Of a stretch of DNA of 64,000 nt, positions 9,001 to 24,000 are shown piece by piece. The position numbers were made by a program, and so were the translations under genes. Where the stretch lies: contig NW_026971779.1 of the NCBI RefSeq assembly GCF_026151205.1, forward strand, positions 20,150-84,149, given 5' to 3'. The first letter of the stretch is position 1. Every line of letters begins with the position of its first letter. The notes beneath the pieces are model-generated. The model did not search any database. It saw nothing but the letters and a program-made list of their open reading frames with translations, and had not been told where the DNA came from. The DNA is from Bolinopsis microptera (Eukaryota > Ctenophora > Tentaculata > Lobata > Bolinopsidae).

Positions 9001-12000
9001 TGGGCCCACGCGCCCAACCCAAAATGGGAACCCCGAAAATCCAGCCCTAAAAATCCAGACCCCTTTAAAAATAATCTTTTTAGCACTACCCCTGTAAAAG
9101 TGGCTTTTTTATGTTTCCCGGGGGTAAGGTGGCCATGTTTTAAAAGGTTCAAAAATGGGTTCTGCCCCTGTCCCACCACCATCATCAAAAAAAATCAAAG
9201 TTTTTATTCGACCTCTCAACCCCCCACCCTCCGGGGGCCAACTCCCCCCCCCAAGGGCCAACGCCCATCCCAAAAAATTGAAACCGAAAAAATCCAGCCT
9301 AAAAGCCCGAACTTTTAAAATCCATTACTCCCTGTTAGTGGCCGTTTTATGTTCCCGGGGTAAGGTGGGAATCATGTTTTATTTTAAGTTTTTTTAAAAA
9401 TGGTTTTCTTCCCCTGGTCCCACCACCCATCAAAAAATATCAAGTTTTTCGAAATTCGACCTCCTCACCCACTCGGGGGGCCCACAGTTTTTTTTTTATA
9501 TCACCCCCAGGGGCCCACGCCCCCATCCCCAAAATGGAAAAACGAAACCGAAAAAATCCCAGCTATATCACAACTTTAAAAACAAATCTTACCCCTGTTA
9601 CAGTGGGCTTATTATGTTTTCCTGGGGGTAGGTGGTGACATGGGTATTTTAGTTTATAAAAAAATGGGGAGTTTTCTGCCAGCCCCACCCCCCCAAAACC
9701 AATCATAAAAAAATCAAGTTTTTCCCCGAACCTCTACAACCCACACCGTGGCCCCCACTCCCAGGGGCCACCGCCCCCCCCCAACCCAAAAATGAAAAAC
9801 CCTAAAAAACCCACCCCAACAGCTAATCCAGCACATTAAAATCATTACCCCTGTAAAGTAGCCTTTTTAATTTCCGCCGGGGTAGGTGGGGACATTGTTT
9901 TTTTAGAAGTTTTTAAAAAAATGGGTTCTTGCCTGGGTCCCCCTAACCCAATCATAACAAAAACCAAGTTTATTTCGACCTCCTCAAACCCCTCGTCCGG
10001 GGGGGGGCCCACTCCCACCAGGGGGCCCCACGGCCCCCCATACCCAAAATGGACCGAAATCCAAGCTAAAAAAATCCCAGAAAAACGCCTTAAAATCTAT
10101 TTACCCCCTGTAAGTGCCTTTTAATTTTCCCGGGGCGTTAGTGTGGGAACCATGGTAGTTTTAAGTTTAAAAATGGGTTTTCCGGCCCTGGGTTCCCCCC
10201 CCCCCCAAACCATCATAAAAAATCAAGTTTTTCGGACCTCCAACCCCCACCTCGGACCACTCCCAGGGGCCCCCCACGCCCCCCATCCCAAAATGACCGA
10301 AAAATCCCCCAGCTAAATCCCAGACATTAAAAAATTCCTTTTTAACCCCCCAGTAGTGGCTTTTTATGTTTCCGGGGTAAAAAAGGTGGGGGGGACCCCA
10401 TGTATTTTTTAAAAGTTTAAAAAAATGGGTAAATTTTCCCTGAGCTGCCCTGTCCCACCAAAACCATCATAAAAAAATCAATTTTTCGACCTCTCAACCC
10501 ACCATTGTCGGGGCCCCACTCCCCAGGGGCCCACGTCCACCTAATCCAAAAATTTACCTAAAATCCAGCTAAATCCAGAACATAAAAAATCTTTAACCCA
10601 TGTAAGTGGTTTTTAGTTTCCGGTGTAGGATGGGGGAACATTGGTTGTGAATTATTTTCAGTTTTTTTTTTTTAAAAAAATGGGGTTTTTCTGCCCCTGG
10701 TTCCCCCCCCCAAAACCAATCCATAAAAATAAAATCAAGTTTCCGAACCCCTCTCAAAACCCCACCTCGGCGGGGCCATCCCACACCCAGGGGCCCCGCC
10801 CATCCCCAAAATGAACCGCAATTCCCAGCCTAAAATCCATACGTTTAAAAATCCCTTTACCCCGTAGTGCTATTAATGTTTTCCGGGGTAAAAGGTGGGG
10901 AACCATGTGTTTTTTAAGTTTTTAAATATGGGTTTTTCTGCCCCTGTCCCCAAAAAAACCAATCCATAATCAAGTTTTTTCGGACCCCTCTCAACCGGGG
11001 GGGGGGGGGTGGGGGGGACCCCCACCTCCGGGGCCACTCCCAGGGCCCACGCCCCTATCCCCAAAAATGGACCGAAAAAATCCCAGCCTAAAATCCCAGA
11101 ACTTTAAAAATTCTTTTTACCCCCTGTAGTTGCTTTTTATGTTCCGGGGTAAGGTGGGGACAATGGTTTGATTTAGTTTTTTCAAAATGGGTATTATCTG
11201 GCCCTGCCTGTCCCCCCCAACCCATCCCATAAAAAATTAAGTTTATTTCGCGACCACTCCATCACCCCACCTCGGGGTCCCCGGGGGGGCCCTCTCCCCA
11301 TGTGGCCCCACGGCCCCATCCCCCCAAAATGACCTGAAAATCCCAAACCTAAATCCGAACTTTTTAAAAAATCTTTACCCCTGTAGTGCCTTAATGTAAC
11401 CCGGGGTAGGGTATTGGGACAATGGGTTTTGAGGTTTTTTTTAAAAATGGGGTTTTATTTTTATCCTAGCCTGTCCCAAAACCTATCCATAAAAATCAAG
11501 TATTCGTCCCGAAACCTCCTCAACCCCACTCCCGGGGCCCACTCCCCAGGGGGCCAACGGCACGCCCAATCCCCAAAAATGAAAAAAACCGAAAAATTTC
11601 CAGCCTAAAATCCCCAGACTTTAAAATCGTTAACCCCCCCTGTAGTCCTTTTTATGATTTCCCGGGGTAAAAAGTTGGGACATTGTTTTTTTAGTTTTTT
11701 AAAAATGGGTTTTCCCCCTTTGCCTGTCCCCAAACCATCATAAAAATCAGTTTTTAGACCTCCTCAAAACACCCTACAACGGGCCCCACTCCCAAGGAGG
11801 CCCCGCCCATCCCAAAAAATGGGGACCCGTAAATCCAGCCTAAAATCAAGACTTTAAAAAAATCCTTTACAAACCCCCTGTAGTGCCTTTATAAAGTACC
11901 CCCGGGAGGGTGGGAACATGTTTTTTTTATTTTTTTTTAAAAAATTGGGGTTCTTGCCTGCCTGTCCACCCCCCCAAACCATCCATAAAAATAATCAAGT

Positions 12001-15000
12001 TAATTCGATCGTCCGACCTCCCACAACCCCACCCTCCCCCAGGGTCCACGCCGCCCAACCCAAAAACTAAAAAAAAAACCGAAAACCAGCTAAAAATCCC
12101 AGAACTTTAAAAAAAACTTTAACCCCCTGTAGTGGCTTTTTTATGTTCCCGGGGTAGGTTGGGTACATGTTTTTTAAGTTTAAAAAAATTGGGTTTCTGC
12201 CCACTGTCCAAACCCAAACATAAAAATCAAGTTTAATCGTACCCTCACTCAACCCCACTCTGGGCCCCAACTCCCACCAGGGGGCCCCCACGCCACCCAA
12301 ATACCCCCAAATGGAAAACCGAAAATCCAGCTTTATATCCCCCAGTACTTTTTAAAAATCTTTACCCCTGTTAGTTGTCATTTTTATGTTTCCTGGGGGT
12401 TTAGGTTGGGACCATTGTTTTATAAAGTTTTAAAAATTGGGTTCTGCCCCCCTGTTTCCCCAAACAAACCACATAAAAAAAATCAAGTTATTCGAAACCT
12501 CTCAACCCACTACGGACCCAAATGTTCCGGTGCCAACCTCCCAGGGGCCTCGTTGCCCCCCATACCCAAAAACGAAAAACCCTAAATCCCCAGCTAAATC
12601 CCAGACATTTAAAAATCTTTACCCCTGGTAATGTGCTTTTTATGTTCCGGGGTAAAGGTGGGGACATGGTATTTAGTTATTTAAAAATGGTATATCCTGT
12701 TCCTGGCCCTGTAAACTCCCCAAAAACCCATCAATAAAAATCAAGTTTCCGAACCTCCCTCCAAAACCCCCAACTCGGGCCCCACCTCCCCCAGGGGCCA
12801 CGCCCCATCCCAAAATGAACCGAAAAATCCAGCTAAAATTTCCAGACTTTATAAAAAATCCTTTACCCCTGTTAAAAGTGGCTTTAATTATCCCCGGGGT
12901 AGGTGGGGACCATGTCTTTAGTTTTAAAAATGGGGTACAGGGCCCTGGTCCCCAAAACCAACATAATAAATCAAGGTTTCGACCTCTCCAAAACCACTCG
13001 GAACCCGACTCCCAGGGGCCACGCCATCCCCCAAAATTGACCCGAAAAAAAATCCCAGCTAAAATCCAGAAAACTTTTAAAAATCTTTACCCCTGTAGTT
13101 CCTTTTCATGTTTTTATTTCCCCGGGGAAGTGGGGGGACCATTTATTTATTAAGTTTTAAAAAAATGGGTTTCTGCCTGTCCCCAAAAACCATCAAAAAC
13201 AAATCAATTTTTCCCTCCCGACCCCTTCCCCTCCAACCCAAACTCCGGGGCCCACCTCCCCAGGGGCCACGCCCCCAAATCCCCCAAAAATGAACCATAA
13301 AAATCCAAGCTTTAAAAAATCCCTAGACCTTTTTAAAATCTTTTTACCCCTGTAAAGTAGTTTTTTTTTAATGTATCCGTGTAAGGGAGGACATGTTTTT
13401 AGTTATAAAAATGGGTTTTCTGCCCTGGTCCCCCAAACCAATCCCATAAAAAATCAAGTTTTTTCCGTCCGCGACCCTCCCTCAAACCCCCCTCCGGCCA
13501 ACATTCCAGGGCCACGCCCCATCACCAAATTGACCGAAAATCCAGCTAAAAATCCAAGACCCTTTAAAAAACTTTACCCTGGTAGTGGGCCCTTTTTTTT
13601 TATGTTTTTCCCGGGGGTACAGGTTGGGACCATGTTTTTAGTTTTTTTTTTAAAATGGTTTCTGCCCCTGTTCCCCCCCCCAAAACCCATCCCACCCACC
13701 CCATCATAAAAAATCAAGTTTTTCGACCCTCCCCTCCAACCCCACTCGGTGCCCACTCCCCAGGGGCCCCCACCCGGGCCCCATCCCAAAATGACCCCGA
13801 AAATCTCAGCTAAAATTCCAGAACTTTAAAAATCTTTTAACCCCTGGTAAGTGGCTATATTATGTTTTCCTGGGTGTAAGGTGGGACTGACCCCATGTTT
13901 TTAGTTTAAAAAAATGGGTTATTCTGCCTTTCCCCCCCCCCCCCCCCCAAAACCAACACAATAAAAAAATCCGAGTTTAGACCCTCTCCAGAAACCCACT
14001 CCAAGGCGCCACACCCAAGGGGTCCCAACGCCCCAACCAAAATGGACCGCAAAAATCCAGCCTTAAAAAATCCAGACTTATTTTAAATCTTTTACCCCTG
14101 GGAAGTGTGCATTTTTAATGTTTCCCCGGGTGTAAGGTTGGGAAACCATGGTTTTAGTTTTAAAAAAAGGGTTTTTCATTGCCCCCTGTCCCCCCCCCCC
14201 CCCCAAACCATCATACAAAAATCAAGTTTTTTCGAACCTCCTTTCAAAAACCCACTCGGGGGCCCACACCCAAGGGGACCCCCCACGCGCCCCCATCCCA
14301 AAAAATGAACCGAAACCAGCCTAAAATTAACCAGACCTTTTAAAAAAACTTTTACCCCCTGTAATGCCACCTTTTATGTATCCCGGGGTAGGATGGGGGG
14401 GACCCAATGTTTTTAGTTTTTACAAAAAAGGGGGTATTTTTTCTGCCCTGTTTCCCCCCAAAAAACCCCCATCCATAAAAAAATCGAAGTGTGTCCCCCC
14501 GGACCCTTCCATACCCCACTCGGGCTCGGGTCCCCACTCCCCAGGGGCCCCAACGCCCCAACCCAAAAAATGAACCGGAAATCCCAGCTAAAAATACCCC
14601 AGACTTGTAAATCTTAAACCCCTGTTAGTTGCCTTTTTTAAATGTTTTCCGGGGGTTAAGGTGGGCACCCATTTTTAGTTTTTTAAAAATGGGTTTATTT
14701 ATTTCTGCCTGCCCCCTGTTTCCCCCCCAAAAACCCACATAACAAAAATCAAGTTTTTCGGTCCCCCGACCTCTCAAAAAAAACCCACCCTCCTCCCCAG
14801 GGCCACGCCCAACCCAAAAAATGGGACCAAATCCACTAAAATCCAAGGAACTTTTAAAAATTCTTCTACCCCGTAGTTTGCTTTTTTTAAAATGTATCCG
14901 GGTAGGTGGGGGGTACCATTTTAGTTTAAAAATGGGTTCTTGCCTGTTTTACCCCCCCAAAACCCATCCAAAAAAATCCAAGTTATCGACCACTTTCACC

Positions 15001-18000
15001 CCCAACTTCCGGGCCACCCCCTACATCCCCCAGGGGGCCACGCCCCAAACCCCAAAATGAAAAACCGAAAATCCCACCCCCCCCCCAGCCTAAATCCCAG
15101 AACTTTAAAAAATCGTTTAAAACCCCCTGGTAAAGTGCTTATATGTTCCTGGGGTTAAGGTGGGGGAATGTATTAGTTATTTAAAAAATGGGTTTCTTTG
15201 GTGGCCCGTCCCAAAACCAGCCCCATAAAACATTCAAGTTATAGGGGACCCCTTCTCCAACCCTAACTCGGGCCACTTCAAGGGGCCACGCCCCCCATTC
15301 CCAACCATGGACCGAAATCCAGCTAAAACACCAGAACTCTAATAAAAATTCCCTAACCACCTTAGTTGCTTTAATGTTCCCCGGGGTCGGTTGGACCAAT
15401 GTTTTTTTTTGTGGTTAACAAAAAAAATGGGATTTATTTTTGATATCCCTGGCTTGGTCCCCAAACCATCATAAAAATCAAGTTTCGGTGACCCTCCCTC
15501 AACCCACCTCCGGGGGGCCACTTCCCCAATGGGCCCAACGCCCCCAACCCAACATGACCCCGAAAAATCCCAAGCCTTACTTTCCCCAGACTCTTAAAAT
15601 CTTACCCCCGTAAGTGGCGATTTATGGTTTCCGGGGTAAAGGGATGGGGGGGAGAAACAAGGTTATTTTTTTAGTTATTAAAAAAAAAGGGGTTCTGCCC
15701 TTGGCACACCCAAAACCATCATAAAAAACATAGTTTTTTTTTCGACCCCTCCCTCAAACCCACCCCCTCGGGCCCCCCCACTCCCCCAGGGGCCCCACCG
15801 GCCCCACCTCACCCTAAAATGAACCGAAAAATCCAGCCCCTAAAATCCCAGACTTTAATTTAAAATCTTTTTTTACCCCTTGTAGTGGCTTTATTTTTTT
15901 ATGTTCCCCGGGGGATAGGTTGGACATGTTTTTATTAGATCACAAAATTGGTTCTGCCCCCCCTGTCCCCCAAACCATCAATAAAAAAATCAAGTTTTCG
16001 ACCTCGATTCCAACCCCACCATCGGGACGGGGCCCACTTCCCAGGGGCCCCACCGCCCCCAATCCCCCAAAAAATGGACCGAAATCCCAGGCTAAAAAAT
16101 CCTAGACCTTTAAAAATCCTTTTACCCTGTAGTTTGCTTTAAATTTTGTGTCCGGGGTAGGTGGGTAACATGATTTAGGGTTTTAAAAAAATGGGGGTTT
16201 CTGAGCCCCCCATTTGTCCCCCAAACCATTCAAAAAATCAAGTTTGAACCTCCTCACCCACTCGGGGGGGCCACTACCCCAGGGGCCCAAACCGCCCCAA
16301 CCCAAAAGGACCGCAAATCCCACTAAATCCCCACTATCAAAATCTTAAAACCCCTTGTTAGTGGGGGGCTTTTATGTTTTTCCCGGGGTTAAGGTGGGGA
16401 AACTAAAGTTTGTTAAAGTTTCCAAAAAAATGGGTTATATTACCTCCTGCCTGTTCCCCAAACCCATCCATAAAAAATCACAAGTTTTTACGAACCTCTC
16501 AACCCCACCGGGCCCCACATCCAAGGGCCACGGCCCACATTCCCCAAAAATGACCGAAATCCAGCCTAAAAATCCAGTACTTTAAAAAAATCTTTATAAC
16601 CCCTGTTAGGTAGCCTTTTTTTAAAATGTTCCCGGGGTAAGGTGGGGGGACATGTTATTATTAGTATTTAAAAAATTGGGTTTTCTGCCAGGTCCCCCCC
16701 AAAACCATCATAAAAAAATCAAGTTTCGTTCGAACCACATTCAACCCCACTCGGCCCAACTCCCAGGTGGCCCTACGGCCCCATCCCAATCATGGGACCC
16801 GAAAACCAGAGCTTTTTATAAACATCACCTCCAGACCCTTTAAAAAATCTTTACCCCCGGGTAAGTGCATTTTATTGATTCCTGGGGTGTAGGTTGGGAC
16901 ACATGAATTTATTTAAGTTTAAAAATGGGTTATTTTTCTGGCCTGTTCCCCCCAAACCCAACCTATAAAAAAATCAAGGTTTTCCCCGAAACCTCCTCAA
17001 AAACCCACTTCGGGGGCCACTCCCCCAGTGGGCTCACGCCCATCCCAAAAAATGACCCGTAAATCCAGCCTACAATCCCAGAAACTTTAAAAATCTTACC
17101 CCTGTAGTGACTTTTATGTTTCCCGCCCCTTATTTTCCGGAGTGTTAGGTGGGGACAAAATTAAAGTTTTTAAAAATGTGTTATTCCCTTGCCTGTCCCC
17201 CCAAACCAACCAATAAAAATCCAAGTTTTTTTTCGAAAACCTCACACAAACCCCCACGGGGCCCACTCCCCCAGGGCCCACGCCCATCACCCCCAACATG
17301 GACCAAAAATCCCAGCCTAAAATCCAGACTTTAAAATCTTTTACCCCTGAAAGTGGCTTTTTATGTTCCGGGGTAAGGTGGGGACCCCTGTTTATAAGTT
17401 TTAAAAAATTGGGATTTTCTGCCTGTCCACCCCAAAACCCCATCTAAAAAAATCCAAAGGGTATTACGACCACTCAACCCACCTCCGGGGCCACTCCCCC
17501 ATGGGCCCCCCACGGCCCATCCCAAAAGAAAACAACCCTAAATTCCAGCACTAAAATCCAGAAACTTTAAAATATTTTAAACCCACTGTTAGTGCTATTT
17601 TATTTTTATGGTTTCCGGGTGTAAGGTTGGGCATGTTTTTTAGTTTAAAAAAATAGGGGGTTTTCCTGCCCCTTTCCCAAACCCCATCAAAAAAAAAATC
17701 AAGTTTTCCCCGACCTCTCAACCCACCTCGGGCCACCTCCCCCCAGGGGCACACGCACGGGCCCAACCCAAAATGGGACCGAAAATCCACTTTTAAAATC
17801 CAGACTTGTAAAAAAAATCTTTACCCCCAGTAGTGATTTTTAAATGTTACCGGGGTAGGTGGACCAATGTATATTAGTTTAAAAATGGGGTTCAGCCTGG
17901 GTCCCCACAACCACATACAATAAAAACACAAGTTTACGGTCGACCTCACAACCCACTCGACCACTTCCCAGGGGGGCCACGCCCACCCACCCATCCCAAA

Positions 18001-21000
18001 AATGAACCGAAATCCAGCCTAAATCCCAGAAAACTTTAAAAATCTTTATTACCCCTGGTAGTGGCATTTTTATGTTCCCGGGTTAAGGTGGGACATGTTT
18101 TTTTTAGTTTTAAAAATATGGGTTTTTCCCCCTGGCCCCCCAAACCCACCAAAACCATCAAAAAAAATCAATTTTTCGAACCCTCCTCATACCCCACCCG
18201 GGCCCAAACCCTCCCCAGGGCCACCGCCCATCCCATAAATGATACCCTAAAATCCGCTAAATCCAGATACTTTTTAAAAAACTTTACCCCCGGGGGTTAA
18301 GTGCTTTTAAGTTTTTCCCGGGGTAGGTTGGGGGAACCCAAAATGTTTTTAATGTTTTAAAAATTGGGGTTTCTGCCCTGTCCCCCCCCAAAACCCATCA
18401 ATAAATAATCTATTTCGACGTCCCGAACCCTCCAAACCCAACCTTCGGGCCCTCTCCCCCATGGGCCACGCCCATCCCAAAATGACCTAAATTCCCCAGC
18501 TAAATTCCAGACTAAAAATCCTTTACCCCCCTGGTAGTGGTTTTTTTTTTTATTTTCCCGGGTTAGGTGGGGGAACATGTATTTAGTTTTTTTTAAAATG
18601 GGGATCTTGCCTGGTCCCCCCCAAACCCCCAGCATAAAATCAAGTTTCGGACCCCTTCTCCAACCCACTCTGCGGGGGCCCACTACCCCAGGGGGCCACG
18701 CCCATCCCAAAAATGAACCGAAAAATCCAGGCTAAATCCCCAGACTTTTTTAAAAATCTTTAAACCCCCCCCTGTAGTGGGGTGCTTTTTTTTATGTTTC
18801 CGGGGTAGGTGGGGCAATGTTTTAGGATATAAAAATGGGGGTTTTGTTTTTTTTTCCTGGCCCCCTGGCCTGTCCCCAAAAACCATTCCATAAAAATCAA
18901 AGTTTCCCCGAACCTCTCAAACCCACTCGGGCCCCGGGACCATCCCCAGGGGGCCCCCACCACGCCCATTCCCAAAAAATTGACCGAAATCCCAGCTTAA
19001 ATCCAGACATTTTTTAAAAAATCCTTTACCCCAGGTTGTGCCCTATAAAATGGTTTCCCGCCGCCGGGGACAAAAGGTGGGGACAAGGTTTAATTTATAA
19101 GGTTTTAAAAAATGGGTTTTTCCTGGGCCTGTCCCAAACCCAATCAAAAAAAATTCGAAGTTTTTAGGGAGACCCTCTCAAAACCCACTCATGGCGGGCC
19201 ACACCCCAAGGGGGCCCCCCCACGGCCCCCCATCCAAAAAATGGGACCGAAATCCCCCAGGCCCTAAAATCCCCCAGACGTTTTAAAAAATCTTATACCC
19301 CTGTTAGTATGGGCATTTTTTATGGTTTCCGTGGGTAGGGTGGGGGGACAATGGTGTTTTTAAGGTTTTTAAAAAATGGGTTTTCCTAGCTGCCCCGGTT
19401 ATCCCCAAAACACATCAAAAAAATCAAGTTTTTTTGTTTCGGGGACCCCTCACCTCAACTCCACCTCGGGGGCCACACCAAAAGGGGCCCCCCCCCCCAA
19501 CGCCCCAAACCCAAAATGACCGAAAATCCCAAGCCTAAAAATTCCCGACCTTAATAAAATCCTTTTACCCCCAGTAAAAAAAGTCTTTTTTTAAATGTTT
19601 CCGGTAACAGTGGGGTGACCATGGTTTTAGTTATTTTTAAAAAAGTGGGTTTTCCACCCCTGCGCCCTGTCCTCCCCCAAACCATCCAGAAAAAATCAAG
19701 GTGTCAGGAAACCTCTCCCATACCCCAACTGTTTCCGGGGGGCCCCCCCACTCCCCAGGGCCACGCCCCACCCAAAATGAAACCCGGAAATCCCAGCTAA
19801 TTCCCAGACTTTTTAAAATCTTTTACCCGTCTGTAGTGGCTTTTAAGTTTTTTTTCCGGGGTAGGTATAGGGGGGACATGTGTTATTTAGTTTAATTAAA
19901 TAAAATGGGTATCTTTGCCTGTCCCACCCCCCCAAAACCAATCATCAAAAAAAATCAAGTTCTTACCCGAACCTCCTACCAACAACCCCACCCTCCCCAG
20001 GGCCACCCGCCCAACCCAAAATGACCCGAAAATCCAGCTAAAAAATCCCAGAACTTTAAAAATCCTGTACCCCCTGGAAGTTGCTTTTTTATGGTTTTTT
20101 TTTTCCGGGGTAAAGGTGGGACCATGGTTTTTAAGTTTTTAAACATGGGTTTACTTGCCCCTGTCCCAAAAAACCATCATAAAAAAAAAATCAAGTTTTT
20201 CGACCTCTCCCAAACCCCACTCGGGCCCCCACTCCCCCAGGGGGGCCACGCCCAATTCCAATATGACCGAAAATCCCAAGCTAAATCCCAGAACCCCTTT
20301 ACAATCGTTTTACCACCCCTATGGTAGTTTGAGCTTTTTATATTGTTTCCGGGGGTAAGGATTTTGGGGGAACCCAAATGTTGTTAAAGTTTTAAAAAAA
20401 TGGGTTCGCCCTGTCCCCCAAAACCAACATAAAAAATCAAGTTTTAGGACCCTCCCCTCCCAATCCTAAACCTACCCGGGCCACTCCAAAGGGGGCCCAC
20501 GGCCCCAATCCCACCAATGCACCGGACAATCCCAGCTAAAATCCCAGAAACCATTTTAATAAAAAAATCTTTAACCCCAGTTAAGTGCTTTTATGTTATT
20601 CCGGGGTAAGGGTGGAACCCAATGTTTATAGTTTTTTTAGAAAATGTGTTCTCGCCTTGCACCCCAAAACCATCATAAAAAATCAAGGTTATATTTCGAA
20701 CCCCCTTCTCCAAATCCACCCACTCCCAGGTGCCCGCCCACGGGCCCCCAACCCAAAAAATGACCGAAAATCCAGCTTAAAATCCCCAGACTTTGAAAAA
20801 TCTTTTACCCCCCTGTAAGTGCCTTATTATTTTTAATGTTTTTTTCCCCCGGGGGTTAGGTGGGAACATGTTTTTTAGGTTTTTTAAAAAATGGGGTTTT
20901 CCCCCTGTCTGCCTCTGGTCCCAACCAAAACACAAAATAAATCAGGTTTCGAACCCTCTCCAAACCCACTCGGTGCCAATCCCAGTGGCCACCCACCCAT

Positions 21001-24000
21001 CCCAAAATAATGAACCGAAATCCCCAGCTAATATTAATTCCCAGACCCCTTTAAAAAATCATTTTACCCCCAGGTAAAAGTGGCCCTTTTTATGTTCTGC
21101 CTCTGGGGGTATAGGTTTTTGGGAACATGTATTTTAGATTTTAAAAATGGGGTTTTTCCCTGCCCCCCCTGTCCCCAAACCATCAATAAAAAAATCAAGG
21201 GGTTTCGACCTCTCAACCCACTCGGCCCTCCCCAGGGGCCAACGCCCCCATACCAAAAAATGACCTAAAATCCATGCTTAAAAATTCCAGACTTAAAAAT
21301 CTTTACCTTCCCCTGTAGTGCTTTTATATGTTTCCGGGGTAGGTTGGACCATTGTTTTTAGTTATTTTTAAAAATGGGTTTGTCCTTGCACCCACTGTCC
21401 CCCCCAAAACCAACCATAAAAATCCAAGGTTTTCGACCTCTCCAAACACCCTCAACCCACCCCATCGGCCCCCCCCACTCCCCCAGGGGCCACCGGCCCC
21501 CATCCCAAAAAATGACCGAAATTCCAAGCGAAATCCAGAAAAACAAATCCAGACTTTAAAATCCTTAAAACCCCTGGTAAGTGCCCTTAATGTTTCCGGG
21601 GTAGGAGGGACATGTTTTTTAGTTTTAAAAAAATTGTTTTTCTGCCCTGTTCCCAAAAACCATCAATAAAAAAATCCAAGATTACGACCTCTCAACCCAC
21701 CACGGTAAGTAAAGAACCCCACACCCATGGGACCCCCAATCGCCCACCCAAAATGAACCGAAAAAAATCCCAGCCCTAAAATCCCAGACTTTTAAAATCT
21801 TTTACCCCCTTAGTGCTTCTTATGTTCCGGGTATGTTTGGGGTACCATGTTTTTTTTGTAAGTATTAAAAAATGGTTTACTGCCCCCCCCAGTCCCCAAA
21901 ACCCCATCCATAAAAATCAATATTCGACCTCTCACCCCCCCGGGCCCACTTCCCCCAGGGGCCACGGGGCCCATTCCCAAAATGGACCCCTAAAATCAGC
22001 TACAAATCCAGGACTTTTAAAAAATCTTTACCCCTGTAAGTTTTTATTTTTTTAATGGTCCGGGGTTAGGTGGGGACATGGGTTTTTTAAAGTTTAAAAA
22101 AAAAATGGGTTCCCCTTGCACCTGTCCAAACCATCATCCAAAAAAAAAAATCAAAGGATCCGACCTCCTCCAACCCCACTCCGGGGCCCCCCACACTCCC
22201 CCCCAGGGGCCAACCGCCCCCCCCATACCCCATAAATGACCCGAAAAAATCCAGGCCTAAAAAATCCAGAACTTTAAAATCTTACCCCCCTGTAAATCTT
22301 TTATTTTTTTCCCGGGGTAGGGTTGGGGAACAATGTTTTTTTTTAAAAAGTTTATTTAAAAATTTTGGGTTTTATCTGCCTGCCCTCCCCCCCCAAAAAC
22401 CCCATCAATAAAAAAAAAAAATCAAGTTCGTCGTCGACTCTCAACCCACTCGGGCCCCGCCACTCCCAAGGGCCCCCACGGCCCCCATCCCCAAAAAAAT
22501 GACCCGAAATCCAGCCCTTTAAATCCAGACATTTTTTTACAAAAAATTCCTTTACCCCTGTCAGTTGGCCTATTTTTAATGTTTCCGGGGGTAAGGAGGG
22601 ACAAATGTTTTTTAGTAATAAAAATGGGTTCTGGCTGTCCACCAAAAACCCCATCAATAAAAAAAATCGAGTTTAGGACCTCTCCAACCCCCACCTCAGG
22701 CCCCACCTCCAAAAGAGGGGCCCACGCCCCCCATCCCAAAAAGAGAAACCCGAAAATCCCAAGGCCCTAAAATTTCCCTGACTTTAAAAAATCTTACCCC
22801 TGTATGCCTTTATAATGTTCCGGGGTTAGGTGGGGACAAGTTTTTAGTATTAAAAATGGTATCATGCCCTGTTTCCCCCAAAACCATCCCATAAAAATCA
22901 AATTTTCGAACCACTCAAACAAACCCACCTCGGGGGGCCCCCACCACTCCCAAGGGGCCCACCGCCCCATCCCAAAATGGACCGAAAATCCAGCTAAAAT
23001 CCCAGACTTTAAAATCTTTTACCCCCCTGTAAGTGCTTTTATTTTTTTTTTTCCCCGGGGGTAGGTAATGGGGAACAATGTATTTTAGTTTAAAAAATGG
23101 GGTTTATTTATTTCCTGCCCTGTCCCAAAACCAACAGAAAAAAATCAAGTGGTCCCCGAAACCCTCTCACCCCAACTCGGGCCACCTCCCTAGGGGCCCC
23201 CACGCACCCCCAACCCAAAAATGATGTGACCGAAAATCCAGCTAAATTTCCAGACCCATTTTAAAATTCTTTACCCCCGGGTTTTTAAGTGCCCTTTTTT
23301 TTATGTTCCCAGGGTATGTGGACCATGATTTTTTTTAAAGTTTAAAACATGGTTTTCCTGCTGCCTGTCCCCCCCTAACCCCCCAATTCATAAAAAACAT
23401 CAAGTTTCCCGGAAACCTCTCCAAAACCCCTCCCCCCCCCCAGGGGCCCCCAACGCCCAACCCAAAATGACCGAAATCCCAAGCCCGTAAATTCCAGTAA
23501 CAACTTTAAAATTCTAATTTTTACCCATGTAGGTGCTTTTTTATGTTTCCGGGGTAGGTGGGAAACCCTGGGTGTTTTAGTTAATTAAAAAAAAATGGGT
23601 AACTTCCCAGCCCCTGTCCCCCCAAACCCAACATAAAAAAATCAAGTTTTTTCGACCTTCCTCAACCCACTCGGGCGCTACCCCACCCCAAGGGCCCAAC
23701 GGCCCCAACCCCAAAATGAACCGAAATTCCCAGACAAATCCAGACTTTAAAAATCGTCTTACCCCCCTGTTAATGCTTTTTTTATGTTCCCGGTGTAAAA
23801 GGTGGGACATGTTTAATTATAGTTTAAAAAATGGGTTTTTCTGGGCCTGTCCCACCCAAAAAACCACATAAAAAATCAAGTTTAAGACCTCTCAAATTAC
23901 CCTAAAACCTCGGGCCCCCTCCAAGGGGCCACGGCCCCAATCCCAAAAAGTGGAAACCACCACCGGAAAATCCAGCTAAAAATTCCCCAAGACGAATTTA